Notes: generated from the sequence alone by a model not told the origin. Positions 1 through 15,300 are shown, numbered from the stretch's first letter. The stretch: 64,000 bases of DNA from Tenodera sinensis (GCA_030765045.1 CM060966.1:67752921-67816920), one strand, 5' to 3'. Numbers and translations: made by a program.

Positions 1-3000
1 CGGAGACGTGCATATTTGAATCTATTTACCAGTATGACGGAGACGTGCATATTTGAATCTATTTACCAGTGTGACGGAGACGTGCATATTTGAATCTATT
101 TACCAGTATGACGGAGACGTGCACATTTGAATCTATTTACCAGTGTGACGGAGTCGGGGATATTTGACTCTATTTACCAGTATGACGGAGACGTGCACAT
201 TTGAATCTATTTACCAGTGTGACGGAGAGGTGCATATTTGAATCTATTTACCAGTATGACGGAGACGTGCACATTTGAATCTATTTACCAGTGTGACGGA
301 GTCGGGGATATTTGACTCTATTTACCAGTATGACGGAGACGTGCACATTTGAATCTATTTACCAGTGTGACGGAGAGGTGCATATTTGAATCTATTTACC
401 AGTATGACGGAGACGTGCACATTTGAATCTATTTACCAGTGTGACGGAGACGTGCTTATTTGAATCTATTTACCAGTGTGACGGAGTCGGGGATATTTGA
501 CTCTATTTACCAGTGTGACGGAGACGTGCACAATTGACTCTATTTACCAGTGTGACGGAGACGTGCATATTTGACTCTATTTACCAGTGTGACGGAGACG
601 TGCACAATTGACTCTATTTACCAGTGTGACGGAGACGTGCATATTTGACTCTATTTACCAGTGTGACGGAGACGTGCACAATTGACTCTATTTACCAGTG
701 TGACGGAGACGTGCATATTTGAATCTATTTACCAGTGTGACCGAGACGTGCACATTTGAATCTATTTACCAGTGTGACGGAGAGGTGCATATTTGAATCT
801 ATTTACCAGTATGACGGAGACGTGCACATTTGAATCTATTTACCAGTGTGACGGAGACGTGCATATTTGAATCTATTTACCAGTGTGACGGAGACGTGCA
901 CATTTGAATCTATTTACCAGTGTGACGGAGTCGGGGATATTTGACTCTATTTACCAGTATGACGGAGTCGGGGATATTTGACTCTATTTACCAGTATGAC
1001 GGAGACGTGCACATTTGAATCTATTTGCCAGTATGACGGAGACGTGCATATTTGAATCTATTTGCCAGTGTGACGGAGACGTGCACATTTGAATCTATTT
1101 GCCAGTATGACGGAGACGTGCATATTTGAATCTATTTACCAGTATGACGGAGACGTGCACATTTGAATCTATTTGCCAGTGTGACGGAGTCGGGGATATT
1201 TGAATCTATTTACCAGTGTGACGGAGACGTGCATATTTGAATCTATTTGCCAGTGTGACGGAGTCGGGGATATTTGAATCTATTTACCAGTATGACGGAG
1301 ACGTGCATATTTGAATCTATTTGCCAGTGTGACGGAGTCGGGGATATTTGACTCTATTTACCAGTATGACGGAGACGTGCATATTTGAATCTATTTGCCA
1401 GTGTGACGGAGTCGGGGATATTTGAATCTATTTACCAGTATGACGGAGACGTGCACATTTGAATCTATTTGCCAGTGTGACGGAGTCGGGGATATTTGAA
1501 TCTATTTACCAGTATGACGGAGACGTGCATATTTGAATCTATTTGCCAGTGTGACGGAGTCGGGGATATTTGAATCTATTTACCAGTATGACGGAGACGT
1601 GCATATTTGAATCTATTTGCCAGTGTGACGGAGTCGGGGATATTTGAATCTATTTGCCAGTGTGACGGAGTCGGGGATATTTGAATCTATTTTCCAGTGT
1701 GACGGAGTCGGGGATATTTGAATCTATTTGCCAGTGTGACGGAGACGTGCATATTTGAATCTATTTGCCAGTGTGACGGAGTCGGGGATATTTGAATCTA
1801 TTTGCCAGTGTGACGGAGACGTGCATATTTGAATCTATTTGCCAGTGTGACGGAGTCGGGGATATTTGAATCTATTTGCCAGTGTGACGGAGTCGGGGAT
1901 ATTTGACTCTATTTACCAGTATGACGGAGACGTGCATATTTGAATCTATTTACCAGTGTGACGGAGACGTGCATATTTGAATCTATTTGCCAGTGTGACG
2001 GAGACGTGCATATTTGAATCCATTTGCCAGTGTGACGGAGTCGGGGATATTTGAATCTATTTGCCAGTGTGACGGAGACGTGCATATTTGAATCTATTTG
2101 CCAGTGTGACGGAGTCGGGGATATTTGAATCTATTTGCCAGTGTGACGGAGACGTGCATATTTGAATCTATTTGCCAGTGTGACGGAGTCGGGGATATTT
2201 GAATCTATTTGCCAGTGTGACGGAGACGTGCATATTTGAATCTATTTGCCAGTGTGACGGAGACGTGCATATTTGAATCTATTTGCCAGTATGACGGAGA
2301 CGTGCATATTTGAATCTATTTGCCAGTGTGACGGAGTCGGGGATATTTGAATCTATTTGCCAGTGTGACGGAGACGTGCATATTTGAATCTATTTACCAG
2401 TGTGACGGAGACGTGCATATTTGAATCTATTTGCCAGTATGACGGAGACGTGCATATTTGAATCTATTCACCAGTATGACGGAGACGTGCATATTTGAAT
2501 CTATTTACCAGTGTGACGGAGACGTGCATATTTGAATCTATTTACCAGTGTGACGGAGTCGGGGATATTTGAATCTATTTACCAGTGTGACGGAGACGTG
2601 CATATTTGAATCTATTTACCAGTGTGACGGAGACGTGCATATTTGAATCTATTTACCAGTGTGACGGAGTCGGGGATATTTGAATCTATTTACCAGTGTG
2701 ACGGAGACGTGCATATTTGAATCTATTTACCAGTGTGACGGAGACGTGCATATTTGAATCTATTTACCAGTGTGACGGAGACGTGCATATTTGAATCTAT
2801 TTACCAGTGTGACGGAGACGTGCATATTTGAATCTATTCACCAGTATGACGGAGACGTGCATATTTGAATCTATTTACCAGTGTGACGGAGTCGGGGATA
2901 TTTGAATCTATTCACCAGTATGACGGAGACGTGCATATTTGAATCTATTTACCAGTGTGACGGAGACGTGCATATTTGAATCTATTTACCAGTATGACGG

Positions 3001-3040
3001 AGACGTGCATATTTGAATCTATTTACCAGTATGACGGAGA
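1..3040. repeat. Satellite higher-order block, copy 1
   Basis: Rare unit variants mark this block. There is a CGTGCTTA unit at 451, three CACAATTG units between about 520 and 690, a GACCGAG unit (CCGAG at 741), and three ATTCACC units at 2466, 2836 and 2910. The same markers in the same order recur in two further blocks. Copy 1 differs inside from the others by gain and loss of whole units; for example, extra alternating ACGTGCA/TCGGGGA units lie between about 1260 and 1680. The left limit is unknown because the window begins here. Confidence 0.88.
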
Positions 3041-5772
3041 CGTGCACATTTGAATCTATTTACCAGTGTGACGGAGTCGGGGATATTTGACTCTATTTAC
3101 CAGTATGACGGAGACGTGCACATTTGAATCTATTTGCCAGTGTGACGGAGTCGGGGATATTTGACTCTATTTACCAGTATGACGGAGACGTGCATATTTG
3201 ACTCTATTTACCAGTATGACGGAGACGTGCATATTTGACTCTATTTACCAGTATGACGGAGACGTGCATATTTGACTCTATTTACCAGTGTGACGGAGAC
3301 GTGCATATTTGACTCTATTTACCAGTGTGACGGAGACGTGCATATTTGACTCTATTTACCAGTATGACGGAGTCGGGGATATTTGACTCTATTTACCAGT
3401 ATGACGGAGACGTGCATATTTGACTCTATTTACCAGTATGACGGAGACGTGCACATTTGACTCTATTTACCAGTGTGACGGAGACGTGCATATTTGAATC
3501 TATTTGCCAGTATGACGGAGACGTGCATATTTGAATCTATTTACCAGTGTGACGGAGACGTGCACATTTGACTCTATTTGCCAGTGTGACGGAGACGTGC
3601 ATATTTGAATCTATTTGCCAGTATGACGGAGACGTGCACATTTGAATCTATTTACCAGTGTGACGGAGACGTGCATATTTGAATCTATTTACCAGTGTGA
3701 CGGAGACGTGCATATTTGAATCTATTTGCCAGTGTGACGGAGACGTGCACATTTGACTCTATTTACCAGTGTGACGGAGACGTGCACATTTGAATCTATT
3801 TACCAGTGTGACGGAGACGTGCATATTTGAATCTATTTGCCAGTGTGACGGAGACGTGCACATTTGACTCTATTTACCAGTGTGACGGAGACGTGCACAT
3901 TTGAATCTATTTACCAGTATGACGGAGACGTGCACATTTGACTCTATTTGCCAGTGTGACGGAGACGTGCATATTTGAATCTATTTACCAGTATGACGGA
4001 GACGTGCATATTTGAATCTATTTGCCAGTGTGACGGAGACGTGCATATTTGAATCTATTTACCAGTATGACGGAGACGTGCATATTTGAATCTATTTGCC
4101 AGTGTGACGGAGACGTGCATATTTGAATCTATTTACCAGTATGACGGAGACGTGCATATTTGAATCTATTTGCCAGTATGACGGAGACGTGCATATTTGA
4201 ATCTATTTACCAGTATGACGGAGACGTGCATATTTGAATCTATTTGCCAGTGTGACGGAGACGTGCATATTTGAATCTATTTACCAGTATGACGGAGACG
4301 TGCATATTTGAATCTATTTGCCAGTGTGACGGAGACGTGCACATTTGAATCTATTTACCAGTGTGACGGAGACGTGCATATTTGAATCTATTTGCCAGTG
4401 TGACGGAGACGTGCACATTTGACTCTATTTACCAGTGTGACGGAGACGTGCACATTTGAATCTATTTACCAGTATGACGGAGACGTGCACATTTGACTCT
4501 ATTTGCCAGTGTGACGGAGACGTGCATATTTGAATCTATTTACCAGTATGACGGAGACGTGCATATTTGACTCTATTTACCAGTGTGACGGAGACGTGCA
4601 CATTTGAATCTATTTGCCAGTATGACGGAGACGTGCACATTTGAATCTACTTGCCAGTATGACGGAGACGTGCACATTTGAATCTATTTACCAGTGTGAC
4701 GGAGACGTGCATATTTGACTCTATTTGCCAGTATGACGGAGACGTGCACATTTGACTCTATTTGCCAGTGTGACGGAGACGTGCATATTTGAATCTATTT
4801 ACCAGTATGACGGAGACGTGCATATTTGACTCTATTTGCCAGTGTGACGGAGACGTGCATATTTGACTCTATTTGCCAGTGTGACGGAGACGTGCATATT
4901 TGAATCTATTTACCAGTGTGACGGAGACGTGCACATTTGAATCTATTTACCAGTGTGACGGAGAGGTGCATATTTGAATCTATTTACCAGTATGACGGAG
5001 ACGTGCACATTTGAATCTATTTACCAGTGTGACGGAGACGTGCATATTTGAATCTATTTACCAGTGTGACGGAGTCGGGGATATTTGACTCTATTTACCA
5101 GTGTGACGGAGACGTGCACATTTGACTCTATTTACCAGTGTGACGGAGAGGTGCATATTTGAATCTATTTACCAGTATGACGGAGACGTGCACATTTGAA
5201 TCTATTTACCAGTGTGACGGAGACGTGCATATTTGAATCTATTTACCAGTATGACGGAGACGTGCATATTTGAATCTATTTACCAGTGTGACGGAGTCGG
5301 GGATATTTGACTCTATTTACCAGTGTGACGGAGTCGGGGATATTTGAATCTATTTACCAGTATGACGGAGACGTGCACATTTGAATCTATTTGCCAGTGT
5401 GACGGAGACGTGCATATTTGAATCTATTTACCAGTATGACGGAGACGTGCACATTTGAATCTATTTACCAGTGTGACGGAGACGTGCATATTTGAATCTA
5501 TTTACCAGTATGACGGAGACGTGCACATTTGAATCTATTTACCAGTGTGACGGAGTCGGGGATATTTGAATCTATTTACCAGTATGACGGAGACGTGCAC
5601 ATTTGAATCTATTTGCCAGTGTGACGGAGACGTGCATATTTGAATCTATTTACCAGTATGACGGAGACGTGCATATTTGAATCTATTTACCAGTGTGACG
5701 GAGACGTGCACATTTGAATCTATTTACCAGTGTGACGGAGACGTGCACATTTGAATCTATTTACCAGTGTGA

Positions 5773-6216
5773 CGGAGTCGGGGATATTTGACTCTATTTA
5801 CCAGTATGACGGAGACGTGCATATTTGAATCTATTTACCAGTATGACGGAGACGTGCATATTTGAATCTATTTACCAGTGTGACGGAGTCGGGGATATTT
5901 GACTCTATTTACCAGTATGACGGAGACGTGCATATTTGAATCTATTTACCAGTATGACGGAGACGTGCATATTTGAATCTATTTACCAGTGTGACGGAGT
6001 CGGGGATATTTGACTCTATTTACCAGTATGACGGAGACGTGCATATTTGAATCTATTTACCAGTATGACGGAGACGTGCATATTTGAATCTATTTACCAG
6101 TGTGACGGAGTCGGGGATATTTGACTCTATTTACCAGTATGACGGAGACGTGCATATTTGAATCTATTTACCAGTATGACGGAGACGTGCATATTTGAAT
6201 CTATTTGCCAGTGTGA
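5773..6216. repeat. Four copies of a 111-bp (3-unit) higher-order repeat
   Basis: A trio of units (one TCGGGGA-GACTC unit, then two ACGTGCA-GAATC units) is repeated with starts at 5773, 5884, 5995 and 6106, exactly 111 bp apart. The pattern stops at 6217, where an ACGTGCA unit occupies the expected place of the TCGGGGA unit. Confidence 0.9.
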
Positions 6217-6290
6217 CGGAGACGTGCATATTTGAATCTATTTACCAGTATGACGGAGACGTGCATATTTGAATCTATTTACCAGTATGA

Positions 6291-9270
6291 CGGAGACGTG
6301 CATATTTGAATCTATTTACCAGTATGACGGAGACGTGCATATTTGAATCTATTTACCAGTGTGACGGAGACGTGCATATTTGAATCTATTTACCAGTATG
6401 ACGGAGACGTGCACATTTGAATCTATTTACCAGTGTGACGGAGTCGGGGATATTTGACTCTATTTACCAGTATGACGGAGACGTGCACATTTGAATCTAT
6501 TTACCAGTGTGACGGAGAGGTGCATATTTGAATCTATTTACCAGTATGACGGAGACGTGCACATTTGAATCTATTTACCAGTGTGACGGAGTCGGGGATA
6601 TTTGACTCTATTTACCAGTATGACGGAGACGTGCACATTTGAATCTATTTACCAGTGTGACGGAGAGGTGCATATTTGAATCTATTTACCAGTATGACGG
6701 AGACGTGCACATTTGAATCTATTTACCAGTGTGACGGAGACGTGCTTATTTGAATCTATTTACCAGTGTGACGGAGTCGGGGATATTTGACTCTATTTAC
6801 CAGTGTGACGGAGACGTGCACAATTGACTCTATTTACCAGTGTGACGGAGACGTGCATATTTGACTCTATTTACCAGTGTGACGGAGACGTGCACAATTG
6901 ACTCTATTTACCAGTGTGACGGAGACGTGCATATTTGACTCTATTTACCAGTGTGACGGAGACGTGCACAATTGACTCTATTTACCAGTGTGACGGAGAC
7001 GTGCATATTTGAATCTATTTACCAGTGTGACCGAGACGTGCACATTTGAATCTATTTACCAGTGTGACGGAGAGGTGCATATTTGAATCTATTTACCAGT
7101 ATGACGGAGACGTGCACATTTGAATCTATTTTCCAGTGTGACGGAGACGTGCATATTTGAATCTATTTACCAGTGTGACGGAGACGTGCACATTTGAATC
7201 TATTTACCAGTGTGACGGAGTCGGGGATATTTGACTCTATTTACCAGTATGACGGAGTCGGGGATATTTGACTCTATTTACCAGTATGACGGAGACGTGC
7301 ACATTTGAATCTATTTGCCAGTATGACGGAGACGTGCATATTTGAATCTATTTGCCAGTATGACGGAGACGTGCATATTTGAATCTATTTACCAGTATGA
7401 CGGAGACGTGCACATTTGAATCTATTTGCCAGTGTGACGGAGTCGGGGATATTTGAATCTATTTACCAGTGTGACGGAGACGTGCATATTTGAATCTATT
7501 TGCCAGTGTGACGGAGTCGGGGATATTTGACTCTATTTACCAGTATGACGGAGACGTGCATATTTGAATCTATTTGCCAGTGTGACGGAGTCGGGGATAT
7601 TTGAATCTATTTTCCAGTGTGACGGAGTCGGGGATATTTGAATCTATTTGCCAGTGTGACGGAGACGTGCATATTTGAATCTATTTGCCAGTGTGACGGA
7701 GTCGGGGATATTTGAATCTATTTGCCAGTGTGACGGAGACGTGCATATTTGAATCTATTTGCCAGTGTGACGGAGTCGGGGATATTTGAATCTATTTGCC
7801 AGTGTGACGGAGTCGGGGATATTTGACTCTATTTACCAGTATGACGGAGACGTGCATATTTGAATCTATTTACCAGTGTGACGGAGACGTGCATATTTGA
7901 ATCTATTTGCCAGTGTGACGGAGACGTGCATATTTGAATCCATTTGCCAGTGTGACGGAGTCGGGGATATTTGAATCTATTTGCCAGTGTGACGGAGACG
8001 TGCATATTTGAATCTATTTGCCAGTGTGACGGAGTCGGGGATATTTGAATCTATTTGCCAGTGTGACGGAGACGTGCATATTTGAATCTATTTGCCAGTG
8101 TGACGGAGTCGGGGATATTTGAATCTATTTGCCAGTGTGACGGAGACGTGCATATTTGAATCTATTTGCCAGTGTGACGGAGACGTGCATATTTGAATCC
8201 ATTTGCCAGTGTGACGGAGTCGGGGATATTTGAATCTATTTGCCAGTGTGACGGAGACGTGCATATTTGAATCTATTTGCCAGTGTGACGGAGTCGGGGA
8301 TATTTGAATCTATTTGCCAGTGTGACGGAGTCGGGGATATTTGACTCTATTTACCAGTATGACGGAGACGTGCATATTTGAATCTATTTACCAGTGTGAC
8401 GGAGACGTGCATATTTGAATCTATTTGCCAGTATGACGGAGACGTGCATATTTGAATCTATTTACCAGTATGACGGAGACGTGCATATTTGAATCTATTT
8501 GCCAGTATGACGGAGACGTGCATATTTGAATCTATTTACCAGTGTGACGGAGACGTGCATATTTGAATCTATTTACCAGTGTGACGGAGTCGGGGATATT
8601 TGACTCTATTTACCAGTGTGACGGAGACGTGCATATTTGAATCTATTTACCAGTGTGACGGAGTCGGGGATATTTGAATCTATTTACCAGTGTGACGGAG
8701 ACGTGCATATTTGAATCTATTTGCCAGTATGACGGAGACGTGCATATTTGAATCTATTCACCAGTATGACGGAGACGTGCATATTTGAATCTATTTACCA
8801 GTGTGACGGAGACGTGCATATTTGAATCTATTTACCAGTGTGACGGAGTCGGGGATATTTGAATCTATTTACCAGTGTGACGGAGACGTGCATATTTGAA
8901 TCTATTTACCAGTGTGACGGAGACGTGCATATTTGAATCTATTTACCAGTGTGACGGAGTCGGGGATATTTGAATCTATTTACCAGTGTGACGGAGACGT
9001 GCATATTTGAATCTATTTACCAGTGTGACGGAGACGTGCATATTTGAATCTATTTACCAGTGTGACGGAGACGTGCATATTTGAATCTATTTACCAGTGT
9101 GACGGAGACGTGCATATTTGAATCTATTCACCAGTATGACGGAGACGTGCATATTTGAATCTATTTACCAGTGTGACGGAGTCGGGGATATTTGAATCTA
9201 TTCACCAGTATGACGGAGACGTGCATATTTGAATCTATTTACCAGTGTGACGGAGACGTGCATATTTGAA
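6291..9270. repeat. Satellite higher-order block, copy 2
   Basis: The markers of copy 1 recur here at a constant offset of 6290 bp, exactly 170 units: CGTGCTTA at 6741, CCGAG at 7031, and ATTCACC at 8756, 9126 and 9200. It lacks one unit that copies 1 and 3 keep near 1060-1095, but shares with copy 3 a TTTCC substitution just after the GACCGAG marker (about 7130) that copy 1 lacks. Copies 2 and 3 are therefore more recent relatives at that point, with some mosaic exchange. Confidence 0.88.
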
Positions 9271-12200
9271 TCTATTTACCAGTGTGACGGAGTCGGGGAT
9301 ATTTGACTCTATTTACCAGTGTGACGGAGACGTGCACATTTGAATCTATTTACCAGTGTGACGGAGTCGGGGATATTTGACTCTATTTACCAGTATGACG
9401 GAGACGTGCACATTTGAATCTATTTACCAGTGTGACGGAGAGGTGCATATTTGAATCTATTTACCAGTATGACGGAGACGTGCACATTTGAATCTATTTA
9501 CCAGTGTGACGGAGACGTGCTTATTTGAATCTATTTACCAGTGTGACGGAGTCGGGGATATTTGACTCTATTTACCAGTGTGACGGAGACGTGCACAATT
9601 GACTCTATTTACCAGTGTGACGGAGACGTGCATATTTGACTCTATTTACCAGTGTGACGGAGACGTGCACAATTGACTCTATTTACCAGTGTGACGGAGA
9701 CGTGCATATTTGACTCTATTTACCAGTGTGACGGAGACGTGCACAATTGACTCTATTTACCAGTGTGACGGAGACGTGCATATTTGAATCTATTTACCAG
9801 TGTGACCGAGACGTGCACATTTGAATCTATTTACCAGTGTGACGGAGAGGTGCATATTTGAATCTATTTACCAGTATGACGGAGACGTGCACATTTGAAT
9901 CTATTTTCCAGTGTGACGGAGACGTGCATATTTGAATCTATTTACCAGTGTGACGGAGACGTGCACATTTGAATCTATTTACCAGTGTGACGGAGTCGGG
10001 GATATTTGACTCTATTTACCAGTATGACGGAGTCGGGGATATTTGACTCTATTTACCAGTATGACGGAGACGTGCACATTTGAATCTATTTGCCAGTATG
10101 ACGGAGACGTGCATATTTGAATCTATTTGCCAGTGTGACGGAGACGTGCACATTTGAATCTATTTGCCAGTATGACGGAGACGTGCATATTTGAATCTAT
10201 TTACCAGTATGACGGAGACGTGCACATTTGAATCTATTTGCCAGTGTGACGGAGTCGGGGATATTTGAATCTATTTACCAGTGTGACGGAGACGTGCATA
10301 TTTGAATCTATTTGCCAGTGTGACGGAGTCGGGGATATTTGACTCTATTTACCAGTATGACGGAGACGTGCATATTTGAATCTATTTGCCAGTGTGACGG
10401 AGTCGGGGATATTTGAATCTATTTTCCAGTGTGACGGAGTCGGGGATATTTGAATCTATTTGCCAGTGTGACGGAGACGTGCATATTTGAATCTATTTGC
10501 CAGTGTGACGGAGTCGGGGATATTTGAATCTATTTGCCAGTGTGACGGAGACGTGCATATTTGAATCTATTTGCCAGTGTGACGGAGTCGGGGATATTTG
10601 AATCTATTTGCCAGTGTGACGGAGTCGGGGATATTTGACTCTATTTACCAGTATGACGGAGACGTGCATATTTGAATCTATTTACCAGTGTGACGGAGAC
10701 GTGCATATTTGAATCTATTTGCCAGTGTGACGGAGACGTGCATATTTGAATCCATTTGCCAGTGTGACGGAGTCGGGGATATTTGAATCTATTTGCCAGT
10801 GTGACGGAGACGTGCATATTTGAATCTATTTGCCAGTGTGACGGAGTCGGGGATATTTGAATCTATTTGCCAGTGTGACGGAGACGTGCATATTTGAATC
10901 TATTTGCCAGTGTGACGGAGTCGGGGATATTTGAATCTATTTGCCAGTGTGACGGAGACGTGCATATTTGAATCTATTTGCCAGTGTGACGGAGTCGTGC
11001 ATATTTGAATCCATTTGCCAGTGTGACGGAGTCGTGCATATTTGAATCCATTTGCCAGTGTGACGGAGTCGTGCATATTTGAATCTATTTGCCAGTGTGA
11101 CGGAGTCGGGGATATTTGAATCTATTTGCCAGTATGACGGAGACGTGCATATTTGAATCTATTTGCCAGTGTGACGGAGTCGGGGATATTTGAATCTATT
11201 TGCCAGTGTGACGGAGACGTGCATATTTGAATCTATTTGCCAGTGTGACGGAGACGTGCATATTTGAATCCATTTGCCAGTGTGACGGAGTCGGGGATAT
11301 TTGAATCTATTTACCAGTATGACGGAGACGTGCATATTTGAATCTATTTGCCAGTGTGACGGAGTCGGGGATATTTGAATCTATTTGCCAGTGTGACGGA
11401 GTCGGGGATATTTGACTCTATTTACCAGTATGACGGAGACGTGCATATTTGAATCTATTTACCAGTGTGACGGAGACGTGCATATTTGAATCTATTTGCC
11501 AGTATGACGGAGACGTGCATATTTGAATCTATTTACCAGTATGACGGAGACGTGCATATTTGAATCTATTTGCCAGTATGACGGAGACGTGCATATTTGA
11601 ATCTATTTACCAGTGTGACGGAGACGTGCATATTTGAATCTATTTACCAGTGTGACGGAGTCGGGGATATTTGACTCTATTTACCAGTGTGACGGAGACG
11701 TGCATATTTGAATCTATTTACCAGTGTGACGGAGTCGGGGATATTTGAATCTATTTACCAGTGTGACGGAGACGTGCATATTTGAATCTATTTGCCAGTA
11801 TGACGGAGACGTGCATATTTGAATCTATTCACCAGTATGACGGAGACGTGCATATTTGAATCTATTTACCAGTGTGACGGAGACGTGCATATTTGAATCT
11901 ATTTACCAGTGTGACGGAGTCGGGGATATTTGAATCTATTTACCAGTGTGACGGAGACGTGCATATTTGAATCTATTTACCAGTGTGACGGAGACGTGCA
12001 TATTTGAATCTATTTACCAGTGTGACGGAGTCGGGGATATTTGAATCTATTTACCAGTGTGACGGAGACGTGCATATTTGAATCTATTTACCAGTGTGAC
12101 GGAGACGTGCATATTTGAATCTATTTACCAGTGTGACGGAGACGTGCATATTTGAATCTATTTACCAGTGTGACGGAGACGTGCATATTTGAATCTATTC

Positions 12201-12350
12201 ACCAGTATGACGGAGACGTGCATATTTGAATCTATTTACCAGTGTGACGGAGTCGGGGATATTTGAATCTATTCACCAGTATGACGGAGACGTGCATATT
12301 TGAATCTATTTACCAGTGTGACGGAGACGTGCATATTTGAATCTATTTAC
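9271..12350. repeat. Satellite higher-order block, copy 3 (adjacent to copy 2)
   Basis: CGTGCTTA at 9516 and CCGAG at 9806 lie 2775 bp (75 units) after their copy 2 counterparts. The ATTCACC trio at 11827, 12197 and 12271 lies 3071 bp (83 units) after, so copy 3 has eight more units in its interior. The extra units include three with the intermediate TCGTGCA form at about 10985-11090. The spacing inside the ATTCACC trio (370 and 74 bp) is the same in all three blocks. Limits are approximate because unit variants are shared widely. Confidence 0.86.
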
Positions 12351-15300
12351 CAGTATGACGGAGACGTGCACATTTGAATCTATTTACCAGTGTGACGGAG
12401 ACGTGCATATTTGAATCTATTCACCAGTATGACGGAGACGTGCATATTTGAATCTATTTACCAGTGTGACGGAGACGTGCATATTTGAATCTATTTACCA
12501 GTGTGACGGAGTCGGGGATATTTGAATCTATTTACCAGTGTGACGGAGACGTGCATATTTGAATCTATTTACCAGTGTGACGGAGTCGGGGATATTTGAC
12601 TCTATTTACCAGTGTGACGGAGACGTGCATATTTGAATCTATTTACCAGTGTGACGGAGTCGGGGATATTTGAATCTATTTACCAGTGTGACGGAGACGT
12701 GCATATTTGAATCTATTTACCAGTGTGACGGAGACGTGCATATTTGACTCTATTTGCCAGTGTGACGGAGTCGGGGATATTTGACTCTATTTACCAGTGT
12801 GACGGAGACGTGCATATTTGAATCTATTTACCAGTGTGACGGAGTCGGGGATATTTGACTCTATTTACCAGTGTGACGGAGACGTGCATATTTGACTCTA
12901 TTTGCCAGTGTGACGGAGTCGGGGATATTTGAATCTATTTACCAGTGTGACGGAGTCGGGGATATTTGAATCTATTTACCAGTGTGACGGAGTCGGGGAT
13001 ATTTGACTCTATTTGCCAGTGTGACGGAGTCGGGGATATTTGACTCTATTTGCCAGTGTGACGGAGTCGGGGATATTTGAATCTATTTACCAGTGTGACG
13101 GAGACGTGCATATTTGAATCTATTTACCAGTGTGACGGAGTCGGGGATATTTGACTCTATTTACCAGTGTGACGGAGACGTGCATATTTGACTCTATTTG
13201 CCAGTGTGACGGAGTCGGGGATATTTGACTCTATTTACCAGTGTGACGGAGTCGGGGATATTTGACTCTATTTACCAGTGTGACGGAGACGTGCATATTT
13301 GAATCTATTTACCAGTGTGACGGAGTCGGGGATATTTGAATCTATTTACCAGTGTGACGGAGACGTGCATATTTGAATCTATTTGCCAGTATGACGGAGA
13401 CGTGCATATTTGAATCTATTTACCAGTGTGACGGAGACGTGCATATTTGAATCTATTTACCAGTGTGACGGAGTCGGGGATATTTGACTCTATTTACCAG
13501 TGTGACGGAGACGTGCATATTTGACTCTATTTGCCAGTGTGACGGAGTCGGGGATATTTGACTCTATTTACCAGTGTGACGGAGTCGGGGATATTTGACT
13601 CTATTTACCAGTGTGACGGAGACGTGCATATTTGAATCTATTTACCAGTGTGACGGAGTCGGGGATATTTGAATCTATTTACCAGTGTGACGGAGACGTG
13701 CACATTTGAATCTATTTGCCAGTGTGACGGAGTCGGGGATATTTGACTCTATTTACCAGTGTGACGGAGACGTGCATATTTGAATCTATTTACCAGTGTG
13801 ACGGAGTCGGGGATATTTGAATCTATTTACCAGTGTGACGGAGACGTGCACATTTGAATCTATTTGCCAGTGTGACGGAGTCGGGGATATTTGAATCTAT
13901 TTACCAGTGTGACGGAGACGTGCACATTTGAATCTATTTACCAGTATGACGGAGACGTGCATATTTGACTCTATTTACCAGTATGACGGAGACGTGCATA
14001 TTTGACTCTATTTGCCAGTGTGACGGAGACGTGCACATTTGACTCTATTTACCAGTGTGACGGAGACGTGCATATTTGAATCTATTTGCCAGTGTGACGG
14101 AGTCGGGGATATTTGACTCTATTTGCCAGTGTGACGGAGACGTGCATATTTGAATCTATTTGCCAGTGTGACGGAGACGTGCATATTTGACTCTATTTGC
14201 CAGTGTGACGGAGTCGGGGATATTTGACTCTATTTACCAGTGTGACGGAGACGTGCACATTTGAATCTATTTACCAGTGTGACGGAGACGTGCATATTTG
14301 AATCTATTTGCCAGTGTGACGGAGACGTGCATATTTGAATCTATTTGCCAGTGTGACGGAGACGTGCACATTTGAATCTATTTACCAGTGTGACGGAGAC
14401 GTGCATATTTGAATATATTTGCCAGTGTGACGGAGACGTGCATATTTGAATCTATTTACCAGTGTGACGGAGACGTGCATATTTGAATCTATTTGCCAGT
14501 GTGACGGAGACGTGCATATTTGAATCTATTTGCCAGTGTGACGGAGACGTGCATATTTGACTCTATTTACCAGTGTGACGGAGACGTGCATATTTGAATC
14601 TATTTGCCAGTGTGACGGAGACGTGCATATTTGAATCTATTTACCAGTGTGACGGAGACGTGCACATTTGAATCTATTTACCAGTGTGACGGAGACGTGC
14701 ATATTTGAATCTATTTGCCAGTGTGACGGAGACGTGCATATTTGACTCTATTTGACAGTGTGACGGAGTCGGGGATATTTGACTCTATTTACCAGTGTGA
14801 CGGAGACGTGCACATTTGAATCTATTTACCAGTGTGACGGAGACGTGCATATTTGAATCTATTTGCCAGTGTGACGGAGTCGGGGATATTTGACTCTATT
14901 TACCAGTATGACGGAGACGTGCATATTTGACTCTATTTGCCAGTGTGACGGAGACGTGCATATTTGACTCTATTTGCCAGTGTGACGGAGACGTGCACAT
15001 TTGAATCTATTTACCAGTGTGACGGAGACGTGCATATTTGGATCTATTTGCCAGTGTGACGGAGTCGGGGATATTTGACTCTATTTACCAGTATGACGGA
15101 GACGTGCATATTTGAATCTATTTGCCAGTGTGACGGAGTCGGGGATATTTGACTCTATTTACCAGTATGACGGAGACGTGCACATTTGAATCTATTTGCC
15201 AGTGTGACGGAGACGTGCATATTTGAATCTATTTACCAGTGTGACGGAGACGTGCATATTTGAATCTATTTGCCAGTGTGACGGAGACGTGCATATTTGA

